Below, piece by piece: positions 1-6,190 of a DNA stretch of 16,714 bases. The first letter of the stretch is position 1. Each line of letters starts with the position of its first letter. The notes under the pieces are model-generated. The model did no database searches, was not told the origin of the DNA, and worked only from the letters and a program-made list of their open reading frames with translations. The position numbers and the translations under genes were made by a program. The stretch is from contig CANGUJ010000031.1 in the NCBI GenBank assembly GCA_947456845.1, forward strand, positions 1 to 16,714, given 5' to 3'. The DNA comes from Burkholderiales bacterium. Lineage in GTDB: Bacteria; Pseudomonadota; Gammaproteobacteria; Burkholderiales; JAEUOS01.

Positions 1-570
1 GTGTCGACGCGCGGGCGTGTTGCGGTTGCCGCTGGGCTGGCGATGGTGGTCGGCATGCCCGCGTTCGCGCAACTGACCACGCGCGCGACGCTCGCCAATC
101 CCGACCCCGGCCTCGCCCGGGTCGGCGAGAATGCACGCGGGGCGGCCTGGAAACTTCTTGCCGGGTATCAGGTGAGCCACGCCTTCGGTCTCGAGGCTGC
201 CTACGGCGATCTCGGCCGATATGGCTATCTTTCCGGCATGCCCGGCCTGTCCGCGACGGGTGATGTGCGCATGCGCGCCTGGTCGCTGGCCGGCACCGGA
301 AACCTGCCCCTGGGAACCCAATGGTCCGTGACCGGCAAGCTGGGCATGGGCAACAATTCCGCCGATCTGCTGCGGTTTTCGAACCCGGCCTGGGCCGCCG
401 CCGGCGCCGTCGGTGCCGGGCGCTCCGACCTGTTCCTCGGCCTGGGTGTCGGCTACAACGCCGGACGCGGTTTCGGCTTGCGTTTTGAATACGAGAACTA
501 CGGCGTCACCGGCGCCGCGACAGGCGGCAAGAGCGACCACTGGGCGGTCAACCTGCGCTATTCGTTCTGA
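1..570 (+). CDS. Outer-membrane beta-barrel protein (OmpA N-terminal / OMP_b-brl type), start uncertain
   Basis: The 189-residue frame begins at a GTG on the first base, so the true start may lie upstream. Residues 1-24 look like a Sec signal peptide: a basic start, a hydrophobic core, then PAFA before Gln. The mature part alternates hydrophobic and polar residues with many Gly and aromatic residues (blocks such as HAFGLEAAYGDLG, SVTGKLGMG and FGLRFEYENYG). It ends in RYSF, the C-terminal Phe typical of proteins inserted by the BAM complex. The length fits an eight-stranded barrel without a peptidoglycan-binding OmpA C-terminal domain. The role could be structural or porin-like; the substrate is unknown. 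A hairpin follows the stop. Class is fairly sure, function is not. Confidence 0.75.
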   Translation: MSTRGRVAVAAGLAMVVGMPAFAQLTTRATLANPDPGLARVGENARGAAWKLLAGYQVSHAFGLEAAYGDLGRYGYLSGMPGLSATGDVRMRAWSLAGTGNLPLGTQWSVTGKLGMGNNSADLLRFSNPAWAAAGAVGAGRSDLFLGLGVGYNAGRGFGLRFEYENYGVTGAATGGKSDHWAVNLRYSF

Positions 571-573
571 CAC

Positions 574-608
574 GCGGCGCCCTTGAGCCTATGAACGGGC
601 GGCGCCGC
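574..608 (+). terminator. GC-rich hairpin after the outer-membrane protein gene
   Basis: GCGGCGCC at 574-581 and GGCGCCGC at 601-608 form a perfect 8-bp stem with a 19-nt loop, 4 nt after the stop codon. No T-tract follows, so it may act as a transcript 3'-end stabiliser or a weak terminator rather than a classical intrinsic terminator. Confidence 0.4.
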
Positions 609-616
609 AGTGTGGC

Positions 617-636
617 CCACCTATAATCGAAGGTGG
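617..636 (+). promoter_or_regulatory. Probable -10 element of the yqjD-like operon inside a short inverted repeat
   Basis: A perfect TATAAT lies at 622-627, about 40 bases before the yqjD-like start codon. It is bracketed by CCACCT (617-622) and AGGTGG (631-636), a 6-bp inverted repeat with an 8-base centre. No good -35 hexamer is visible 16-18 bases upstream, which would fit a stress sigma factor (RpoS is reported to control yqjD in E. coli) or an activator-dependent promoter. The regulatory reading is inference. Confidence 0.5.
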
Positions 637-666
637 TAAGTTCCCTTCTCAACAGAAAGGCGTTTC

Positions 667-972
667 ATGGAAACCGAAGCCAATCGCGACAAACTGATTG
701 CGGATGTGAAAACCCTGGTGGCCGATGCCGACGACCTGGTCAAGGCGATGGCCTCGGCGACCGGCGAGAAGGCCGCGGAAATGGGCGAGCGCCTGCGCGT
801 CAAGCTGCGCAGCGCCAAGGAAAAGCTCGGGGACGTCCAGGAAGTCGTTGCCGACCGCGCCAAGGCGGCCGCGCGCGCGACCGATGATTTCGTCCACGAC
901 AATCCCTGGAAGTCCGTCGGGATCGCCGCGGCCGCCGGTTTCCTGATCGGCCTTCTTGTCAATCGCAGATAG
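667..972 (+). CDS. yqjD: YqjD/ElaB family (DUF883) membrane-anchored protein
   Basis: This 101-residue protein is mostly charged amphipathic helix, with many Lys, Asp, Glu and Ala (residues about 1-75), followed by the family's hallmark tail: NPWKSVGIAAAAGFLIGLL ending in VNRR. That tail is one C-terminal transmembrane segment with a basic end. In E. coli, YqjD, ElaB and YgaM are inner-membrane proteins that bind ribosomes in stationary phase; the same role here is inferred from family. An AAAGG ribosome site precedes the ATG. The gene order with the next two genes matches E. coli yqjD-yqjE-yqjK, which supports the call. Confidence 0.88.
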   Translation: METEANRDKLIADVKTLVADADDLVKAMASATGEKAAEMGERLRVKLRSAKEKLGDVQEVVADRAKAAARATDDFVHDNPWKSVGIAAAAGFLIGLLVNRR

Positions 973-986
973 GCGGCCGGGGCCGT

Positions 987-1406
987 ATGGGCGCTGACCG
1001 CGGCCCTGAACCGGCATCGGCGGGCAATGCGCCGCGCGGTATGCTGCATGCGCTGCGCGCCATCGGGCCGTCGATTATCGGCCTTTTGCGCACCCGGCTC
1101 GAACTGTTCGGCATCGAGCTCGCGGAAGAGAAGGAGCGCGCCGCGCAGCTTGCCGTGCTCGGCGCCCTTGCGCTCCTGTTCGCGGGTCTGGCGCTGCTGA
1201 TGATCAATGTGCTGGTTCTGGCCTTGTTGTGGGACAGCCACCGTTTTGTCGCCATCGGCGGGCTCATCGTCGTGTACGGCGGCCTTGCGTTCCTGTGCGT
1301 AGCGCGCCTGCAGGCGGCGGTGGCTGCGCGGCCGCCCATGTTCGAGGCTACGCTGGCCGAACTCAAGGCCGATGTGGAGGCATTAAGCCGTGTCCGTCAA
1401 GAGTGA
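987..1406 (+). CDS. yqjE: YqjE-like phage holin family (holin superfamily III) membrane protein
   Basis: The 139-residue protein has an amphipathic N-terminal region with the RTRLELFGIELAEEKER block (about residues 35-51), characteristic of the YqjE/holin III family. Two hydrophobic helices follow at about 53-81 and 88-106, then a charged C-terminal helix. Despite the family name, nothing around it is phage-like, and the gene is in the conserved chromosomal yqjD-yqjE-yqjK arrangement. It lies 14 bases after yqjD and overlaps the next gene by 17 bases, so the three are probably cotranscribed. The molecular function is unknown; a membrane-associated partner of YqjD is a reasonable inference. 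Confidence 0.8.
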   Translation: MGADRGPEPASAGNAPRGMLHALRAIGPSIIGLLRTRLELFGIELAEEKERAAQLAVLGALALLFAGLALLMINVLVLALLWDSHRFVAIGGLIVVYGGLAFLCVARLQAAVAARPPMFEATLAELKADVEALSRVRQE

Positions 1407-1713
1407 ACAGCGCGCGCGTCGCAAGGAGGAACTGGTGCTCCTGGCGAAAATCGAGCGCATCGAGCTGACCCAGACCGTGCGTGATTTGCGGCGCATGAAG
1501 CGACCGCTCAATTTCGCCGTCATCGGTGCGCGCATCATCAGCGCCTGGCGCAACCCGACATGGGTGTCCACGGCGGCAACCCTCCTGGCAGCGCGCGGCC
1601 TGGACAGCGGCCGCATCATGCGCGGGCTGCGCTATGCCGGCTATGCCTTTGCGGCCTGGCGCACCTACCAGTTGTTCCGCACCTACGTCGGCGGCGCGGC
1701 AAGTCGCCGGTAG
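1390..1713 (+). CDS. YqjK-like small protein
   Basis: The 107-residue protein starts at GTG (1390), overlapping the end of the yqjE-like gene by 17 bases, which suggests translational coupling. The N-terminal half is highly charged and helical (repeated Arg/Lys/Glu, e.g. RARRKEELVLLAKIERIEL). The second half is more hydrophobic, ending with an Ala/Tyr/Arg-rich stretch that includes GLRYAGYAFAAWRTYQLF, a possible membrane-associated helix. Assignment rests mainly on position as third gene of the yqjD-E-K order and on its size and charge pattern. No enzymatic motif is visible. It converges on ubiD 44 bases downstream. Confidence 0.65.
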   Translation: MSVKSEQRARRKEELVLLAKIERIELTQTVRDLRRMKRPLNFAVIGARIISAWRNPTWVSTAATLLAARGLDSGRIMRGLRYAGYAFAAWRTYQLFRTYVGGAASRR

Positions 1714-1757
1714 GCGATCGGGCCGGCTTGCGCGTCGGCCCCGGGGCGGGGGCCGCG

Positions 1758-3260
1758 CTACAGGCCGAGCGTATCCATCAGGCCGTCGACGCGCCTGCGC
1801 ACATCGGCATCCATGGTGATCGGCGTTCCCCACTCCCGGCTGGTCTCGCCCGGCCACTTGTTGGTCGCATCGAGACCCATTTTCGAGCCCAGGCCCGCCA
1901 CCGGCGATGCGAAGTCCAGGTAGTCGATAGGCGTGTTTTCCACGATCAATGCGTCACGTGCCGGGTCGACGCGCGTGGTCATGGCCCAGATCACTTCGCG
2001 CCATTGGCGGATGTCGATATCGTCATCGGTAACGATGATGAACTTGGTGTACATGAACTGGCGCAGGAAACTCCAGATGCCGAACATCACGCGTTTGGCA
2101 TGCCCCGGGTAGGCCTTCTTCATGCTGACCACGGCGAGCCGGTACGAGCAGCCTTCCGGCGGCAAGTAGAAGTCGGTGATCTCGGGGAACTGGCGGGTCA
2201 GCAGGGGAACGAACACCTCGTTCAATGCCACGCCGAGCATGGCGGGTTCGTCCGGCGGCTTGCCGGTGTAGGTGGAGTGGTAGATCGGGTCGCGGCGCAT
2301 GGTGATGCGCTCGATGGTGAACACCGGAAAGCGCTCGGTTTCGTTGTAGTAGCCAGTGTGGTCGCCGAACGGGCCTTCCACGGCGGATTCGAAGCCGCTC
2401 GGGTCGGCGGCGTCCGGATGAATGGCGCCCTCGAGGACGATTTCGGCGCTTGCGGGGACCTGCAGGTCCGGTCCGATGCATTTCGCCAATTCGGTACGCG
2501 CGCCACGCAGCAGGCCGGCGAACTGGTATTCGCTCAGCGTATCCGGCACGGGGGTCACGGCGCCGAGTATGGTCGCCGGATCACAGCCCAGGACAACCGC
2601 AATAGGAAAGGGCTTCCCAGGCGCAGTGAGCGCATGCTCACGGAAGTCCAGCGCGCCACCACGATGGGCCAGCCAGCGCATGATCACCTTGTTGCGGCCA
2701 ATCACCTGCTGGCGGTAAATGCCGAGGTTCTGGCGCGTCTTGCCGGGGCCGCGGGTGACCGTCAGGCCCCAGGTGATCAAGGGCCCGGCGTCGCCCGGCC
2801 AGCAGGTCTGGATGGGTAGTTTTGCCAAGTCGACTTCCGGACCTTCCCACCGCACTTCCTGGCAGGCCGGGCTGCCGACGGTCCTGGGGGCCATGTTGAG
2901 CACCTGCTTGAGCACCGGCCATTTCTCCCAGGCATCGCGAAGGCCCTTGGGCGGCTCGGGCTCCTTGAGGAACGCCAGCAGTTTGCCGACCTCGCGCAAG
3001 TGCAACAGGGCGTCTGCCTCGCTGGTGGCTTCCACGCCCATCCCGAGCGCGACACGCCGTACCGAGCCGAATAAATTGGCCAGCAGCGGCACGTCATACC
3101 CGACCGGGTTTTCAAACAACAGGGCAGGGCCGCCCGAACGCAGTACCCGGTCGCAGATTTCCGTGACCTCCAGGCGCGGCGAGACCGGAATCTGTACGCG
3201 CTTGAGTTCGCCAAGTTGTTCGAGGCCCCGCACGAAGCCCCTAAGATCTTGATATTTCAA
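1758..3260 (-). CDS. ubiD: 4-hydroxy-3-polyprenylbenzoate decarboxylase UbiD
   Basis: This 500-residue protein is near full-length and collinear with E. coli UbiD. UbiD is the prenylated-FMN-dependent enzyme that decarboxylates 4-hydroxy-3-polyprenylbenzoate in ubiquinone synthesis; its cofactor is made by UbiX. Family blocks are intact: RSGGPALLFENPVG (41-54), LREVGKLLAFLKEPEPPKG (88-106), TRQNLGIYRQQ (175-185), RWLAHRGGAL (195-204), SAEIVLEG (271-278) and EGPFGDHTGYYNE (295-307). The Arg of GIYRQQ and the Glu of EIVLEG probably belong to the family's active-site Arg-Glu network. The start is TTG (3258-3260): it gives the expected N terminus MKYQDLRGF, and no ATG lies nearby. The ribosome site is weak. 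A single-gene unit with its own promoter is likely. Confidence 0.95.
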   Translation of the reverse strand: MKYQDLRGFVRGLEQLGELKRVQIPVSPRLEVTEICDRVLRSGGPALLFENPVGYDVPLLANLFGSVRRVALGMGVEATSEADALLHLREVGKLLAFLKEPEPPKGLRDAWEKWPVLKQVLNMAPRTVGSPACQEVRWEGPEVDLAKLPIQTCWPGDAGPLITWGLTVTRGPGKTRQNLGIYRQQVIGRNKVIMRWLAHRGGALDFREHALTAPGKPFPIAVVLGCDPATILGAVTPVPDTLSEYQFAGLLRGARTELAKCIGPDLQVPASAEIVLEGAIHPDAADPSGFESAVEGPFGDHTGYYNETERFPVFTIERITMRRDPIYHSTYTGKPPDEPAMLGVALNEVFVPLLTRQFPEITDFYLPPEGCSYRLAVVSMKKAYPGHAKRVMFGIWSFLRQFMYTKFIIVTDDDIDIRQWREVIWAMTTRVDPARDALIVENTPIDYLDFASPVAGLGSKMGLDATNKWPGETSREWGTPITMDADVRRRVDGLMDTLGL

Positions 3261-3291
3261 TATTTTTCACAAAACAAACATTCGGGTGCCA

Positions 3292-3297
3292 AGTATA
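3292..3297 (-). promoter_or_regulatory. Probable ubiD promoter -10 element
   Basis: Read on the minus strand this is TATACT, a close match to the sigma-70 -10 consensus, placed so that transcription would begin about 25 bases before the ubiD TTG. A -35 candidate 17 bases further upstream matches only about half the consensus positions. The surrounding AT-rich stretch (about 3250-3375) contrasts with the GC-rich genes, as expected for a divergent promoter region. Confidence 0.5.
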
Positions 3298-3374
3298 GCG
3301 CCAAGCAACTGATTTTGCAGGGATATGCCATTAGGATATGTTTAAGTATCTGAAATCATTGAGAAAAATAAGGG

Positions 3375-3403
3375 TTGACCGGCCGGGCAGCCCCCCCTAC
3401 ACT
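3375..3403 (+). promoter_or_regulatory. Sigma-70-type promoter for the lytic transglycosylase leader
   Basis: TTGACC (3375-3380) and TACACT (3398-3403) are separated by exactly 17 bases, the ideal sigma-70 spacing; the -35 matches 5 of 6 consensus positions and the -10 matches 4 of 6. Transcription would start near 3410, giving an unusually long 5' leader of about 280 nt before the transglycosylase ATG at 3690. It diverges from the ubiD promoter. Confidence 0.6.
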
Positions 3404-3420
3404 CGCGCGCTGGAAACAAG

Positions 3421-3455
3421 GAGGGTGTGCACGGCAGGCGCCCTCATCTTTTGTT
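3421..3455 (+). terminator. Terminator-like hairpin at the start of the leader
   Basis: A 7-bp stem (GAGGGTG with CGCCCTC, one G-T wobble) and an 11-nt loop are followed after a short gap by TCTTTTGTT. It lies about 10 nt after the predicted transcription start, so it could cause very early termination or be a 5' stabilising hairpin. The stem is short and the T-tract interrupted, so the call is tentative. Confidence 0.35.
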
Positions 3456-3674
3456 AACCGATGTCCGGGCGCCAGGGATTCAATGTCTGAGTTCCGTGCC
3501 CGACATCCAGCGCCGCATCTTTTCTGACCACCCATCCCTGCGGGATATGTCAGGCGGCGATTCCGGTCTGGCGGAATTAGAGGAGGCTCATGACCTCCGA
3601 TCCAGACCCTCGACTGCGAAGCGCAGACTCTTCGCTCCGGTGCAGTTGTCCGGTGCGCGGGGAACGCGCAGAGA

Positions 3675-3681
3675 TAGGAGG
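3675..3681 (+). promoter_or_regulatory. Strong ribosome binding site of the lytic transglycosylase
   Basis: TAGGAGG lies 8 bases before the ATG at 3690, which fixes that start codon. GGAGGT (3677-3682) is complementary to ACCTCC at 3593-3598 in the same leader, so it could be masked in one RNA conformation. Confidence 0.75.
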
Positions 3682-3689
3682 TTACAAGA

Positions 3690-4460
3690 ATGACGCAACT
3701 CGCCCTTCGGCATTTCGCCGGGACGTTGTGGAAGGTGGTCAAGGCCACCCTCATGGTGACAGGTTTGGTCACCCTGATCGCTTGGGAAGTCGATACGTTC
3801 AGCCAACCGCGCCGCGCGGCACCTGTTGCGGCGCAGCAAGATCCTTTGCCAGTGCTTGATGCCGTCCAGCCGGCGCGCCTGGCGGCCGAAACGCTCGCGA
3901 TGGCCGACCCGTCGGACCGATCGCTGGCGGCACAAGCGGCCGAACACAAGCGCGTCGCCATCTACTTGGCGCGCAAGTATCGCGTGGCGACCGATGCAAC
4001 CGGTGAAATCGTCGCCGCGACCTACCGGATAGGCAAGGAACTGGGGGTCGACCCTTTCCTGATCCTGGCGGTCATGGCGATCGAGTCGCGCATGAACCCC
4101 TTCGCCGAATCCGGCATGGGGGCGGTCGGGCTGATGCAGGTGATCCCTAAATACCACCTGGACAAGTTCGAGGAACTCGGCGGTCCCGAGGCGGTTCTCA
4201 ACCCATCAGCCAACATCCGGGTCGGCGCGATGATTCTCAAGGATGCGATCCAGCGCTTCGGCGGACTGGAGACCGGCCTCAAGGCGTATTCCGGCGCCAC
4301 CGGCGACGACTTCGGCTATGCCGGCAAGGTACTCGCCGAGCGGGATCGCCTGCGCGCCGCCGCCGGACTGGTCAATGTGGCGCCGGCCGCCGCGGCGCCG
4401 GTGCGGGTCGAGGCGCGTCCGGCTGCGCACGTGCTCGAACCGGCGGACGAAGAGGCCTGA
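3690..4460 (+). CDS. Membrane-anchored lytic transglycosylase (SLT / goose-lysozyme fold, family 1 type)
   Basis: The 256-residue protein has an N-terminal hydrophobic segment (about 15-33) with no lipobox or clear cleavage site, so it is probably an uncleaved inner-membrane anchor with the enzyme in the periplasm. The SLT domain spans about 105-225: LAVMAIESRMNP places the catalytic Glu at residue 132, followed by AESGMGAVGLMQVIP and NIRVGAMIL, then a YSGA block. Such enzymes cleave the MurNAc-GlcNAc bond and form 1,6-anhydro ends. The C terminus is Ala/Pro/Val-rich and likely disordered. It is preceded by a strong ribosome site and a long structured leader, and is a single-gene unit convergent with the gamma-glutamyltransferase gene. 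The specific Mlt subfamily cannot be assigned. Confidence 0.88.
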   Translation: MTQLALRHFAGTLWKVVKATLMVTGLVTLIAWEVDTFSQPRRAAPVAAQQDPLPVLDAVQPARLAAETLAMADPSDRSLAAQAAEHKRVAIYLARKYRVATDATGEIVAATYRIGKELGVDPFLILAVMAIESRMNPFAESGMGAVGLMQVIPKYHLDKFEELGGPEAVLNPSANIRVGAMILKDAIQRFGGLETGLKAYSGATGDDFGYAGKVLAERDRLRAAAGLVNVAPAAAAPVRVEARPAAHVLEPADEEA

Positions 4461-4476
4461 AGCGGCACGCTTGCCG

Positions 4477-4495
4477 GCCGGGGCCCGGCCCCGGC
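4477..4495. terminator. GC-rich hairpin between convergent genes
   Basis: GCCGGGGC (4477-4484) and GCCCCGGC (4488-4495) form a perfect 8-bp stem with a 3-nt loop. It lies between the convergent transglycosylase and gamma-glutamyltransferase genes. There is no T-tract on either strand, so a bidirectional stall or 3'-end protection role is more likely than clean intrinsic termination. Confidence 0.35.
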
Positions 4496-4520
4496 GCCGG
4501 GGCATTGCGTCGCCCGCCCA

Positions 4521-4546
4521 GCCGCATTCAGCCGGCCGCATTCAGC
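4521..4546. repeat. Two direct copies of a 12-bp repeat
   Basis: GCCGCATTCAGC occurs at 4521-4532 and again at 4535-4546, separated by two bases (period 14). It is in the short intergenic gap next to a GC-rich hairpin. It may be a small slippage duplication; no function is evident. Confidence 0.7.
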
Positions 4547-4563
4547 GGCGCATCTGCGCTTGC

Positions 4564-6165
4564 TCAGATGCCGGCAGCGTGGCCGTCCTTGCGGGCATCC
4601 GAGGCGGCGATATAGCCGGTCAATCGCCCGTCTTCCTCCAGCGCCCAGGCGAACTGGCCCGATCCGAAGTCCATATAGGGATCGTTCAGGGTGGCAATGT
4701 GATGCCCGCGCGCCTTGAGTTCGAGCATGGTGGCCTCGCGCATGGTCACTTCGGAATTGACCGCCATGCCCCCCGCCACCCGCCAGCGCGGGCCGTCGCA
4801 GGCCGCCTGTGGATTCTGCTTGTAGTCCAGCATGCGGATCAGGGTCTGGATATGGCCCTGCGGCTGCATGTTTCCGCCCATCACGCCGAAGCTCATCTGC
4901 GGCTTGCCATCCTTGGTGAGGAAGGCCGGGATGATGGTGTGGAACGGCCGCTTGTCCGGACCGACCTGGTTGGGATGGCCTGCCGTGAGCACAAAGCCGG
5001 CGCCGCGATTCTGCAGGCTGATGCCGCCCGGCGCCACCATGCCTGACCCGAAGCCCATGTAGTTGGACTGGATGAAGCTGACCATCATGCCGTTTTCATC
5101 GGCCGCGGTCAGGTAGATGGTGCCGCCTTTTTCCGGCGCTCCCGCACGGAAGTCGATGGCCCGTTTCGGGTCGATGAGCCTGGCGCGCGACTTCAGATAG
5201 GCGTCGTCGAGCAGGTGCGCGGGCGTGACGCGTTCCATGAAGCGGATGTCGGACACATAGGCGCCGACGTCGGCGAAGGCGAGTTTCATGGCCTCGATCT
5301 GCAGGTGCAGGCTGTCCGGGCCGTCCGGGTCGAGCGAGCCCAGGTCGAAGTTCTCGAGCATGCCGAGCGCCATCAGCGCGGCGATCCCCTGGCCGTTGGG
5401 GGGAATCTCGTGCATGGTGTAACCGCGGTAGTCCTTGCTGATCGGCGTGACCCAGTCGCAGGTGTGGGCCGCCAGGTCGGCCTCGGTCATCACGCCGCCA
5501 TTGGCCTGCGAATGCCGCGCGATCGCAGCGGCCACCTCGCCCCGATAGAAGGCCTCGCCTTTGCTGGCGGCGATCTTTCTCAGAGTATCGGCGGCGCCCT
5601 TGAGCACGAATTTCTCGCCGATGTGCGGGGTGCGTCCCTTGGGCAGGAAATGTTCCGCGAATCCCGCCTGGTTTTTCAGGATGGGCTCCATCGCCTTCCA
5701 CTTCTGGTGCACGATCGGGCTGATCAGATAGCCATCGCTGGCGTAACGGATGGCGAACTCGAACAGGTCTTCGAAGGGCAGCTTGCCGAACTTGTCCGAC
5801 ATGGCCCGCCACGCCGAAACCGCGCCAGGGATGGTGACGGAATTGGCGCCGCGCTCGGGTTTGGGTCCGAGCGTCGCGAAGTAATCCGGCGTCCAGCCGC
5901 GCGGCGAGCGCCCCGACGCGTTCAGTCCGTGCAACTGCCTGCCGTCCCACAGGATGCAAAACGCATCCGACCCGAGGCCGTTGGAGATCGGCTCGACGAT
6001 GGTGAGCGTGATGGCCGCGGCCAGCGCCGCGTCGACCGCATTGCCGCCACGCCGGAAGGCATCGATGCCGGCCTGCACGGCGAGGGGCTGCGAGGTGGCG
6101 ACGACGTTCCTTGCGAATACCGGGATGCGCTTGGTCGCGTAGGGGAATTGCCAGTCGAATTGCAT
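4564..6165 (-). CDS. Gamma-glutamyltransferase-family Ntn hydrolase (acylase-like)
   Basis: The 533-residue protein matches the gamma-glutamyltransferase / cephalosporin-acylase family. It has the N-terminal core FRRGGNAVDAALAAAITLTIVEP (38-60), NGLGSDAFC (62-70), and the autoprocessing junction GGTIYLTAADENG (347-359), where Thr349 is the predicted new N-terminal nucleophile. GFGSG and PFHTIIPAF follow downstream. Family members self-cleave into large and small subunits and transfer or hydrolyse gamma-glutamyl or acyl groups. No signal peptide is visible, so it is probably cytoplasmic, unlike the secreted glutathione-degrading Ggt of E. coli. AGAAGG precedes the ATG. It lies 25 bases behind two Bug receptors, suggesting that it processes the imported compound. 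The true substrate is unknown. Confidence 0.88.
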   Translation of the reverse strand: MQFDWQFPYATKRIPVFARNVVATSQPLAVQAGIDAFRRGGNAVDAALAAAITLTIVEPISNGLGSDAFCILWDGRQLHGLNASGRSPRGWTPDYFATLGPKPERGANSVTIPGAVSAWRAMSDKFGKLPFEDLFEFAIRYASDGYLISPIVHQKWKAMEPILKNQAGFAEHFLPKGRTPHIGEKFVLKGAADTLRKIAASKGEAFYRGEVAAAIARHSQANGGVMTEADLAAHTCDWVTPISKDYRGYTMHEIPPNGQGIAALMALGMLENFDLGSLDPDGPDSLHLQIEAMKLAFADVGAYVSDIRFMERVTPAHLLDDAYLKSRARLIDPKRAIDFRAGAPEKGGTIYLTAADENGMMVSFIQSNYMGFGSGMVAPGGISLQNRGAGFVLTAGHPNQVGPDKRPFHTIIPAFLTKDGKPQMSFGVMGGNMQPQGHIQTLIRMLDYKQNPQAACDGPRWRVAGGMAVNSEVTMREATMLELKARGHHIATLNDPYMDFGSGQFAWALEEDGRLTGYIAASDARKDGHAAGI

Positions 6166-6190
6166 GCGCCTTCTTTCTTCTTCAGGTGTC

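Larger units (their letters stand above)
3410..3689 (+). promoter_or_regulatory. Long hairpin-rich 5' leader with possible terminator and ribosome-site switch
   Basis: This gene-free stretch contains many short inverted repeats in one transcript direction. GAGGGTG 3421-3427 pairs with CGCCCTC 3439-3445 and is followed by ATCTTTTGTT, terminator-like. GATGTCCGGGC 3460-3470 pairs with GCCCGACATC 3498-3507 with one bulged C. ATCCC/GGGAT pair at 3534-3546. ATTCCG and CGGAAT pair around 3560-3576. GGAGG 3582-3586 pairs with CCTCC 3594-3598. TGCGCG 3654-3659 pairs with CGCGCA 3665-3670. The CCTCC element, with the preceding A, is also complementary to GGAGGT at 3677-3682, the transglycosylase ribosome site. 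It matches no riboswitch class I can recognise (checked against c-di-GMP and c-di-AMP types). Hairpins are seen; regulation is inferred. Confidence 0.45.

Noticed and set aside
987..1406. Holin-family hit as evidence of a prophage
   Set aside because: The gene is in the chromosomal yqjD-yqjE-yqjK order and there are no phage genes around it.
3410..3689. 6S RNA or a c-di-GMP / c-di-AMP riboswitch in the transglycosylase leader
   Set aside because: The conserved core motifs of these classes are not visible, and no long closing stem pairs the ends. An Rfam covariance search would decide.
3427..3693. An 88-codon GTG-started frame filling the leader, with AAGGAGG just upstream and its TGA overlapping the transglycosylase ATG (ATGA)
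   Set aside because: The ATGA overlap is tempting, but the ribosome site is only about 2 bases from the GTG. A hand count gives third-position GC near 62%, no higher than first position, and no domain is recognisable. It is more likely a structured leader; homologues with synonymous-biased substitution would reverse this.
3590..3859. ATG with AGGAGG three bases upstream, opening an 89-codon frame that runs into the transglycosylase gene
   Set aside because: The spacing is too short, most of it overlaps a confident gene in another frame, and the composition is not gene-like. The AGGAGG is better explained as a partner of CCTCC.
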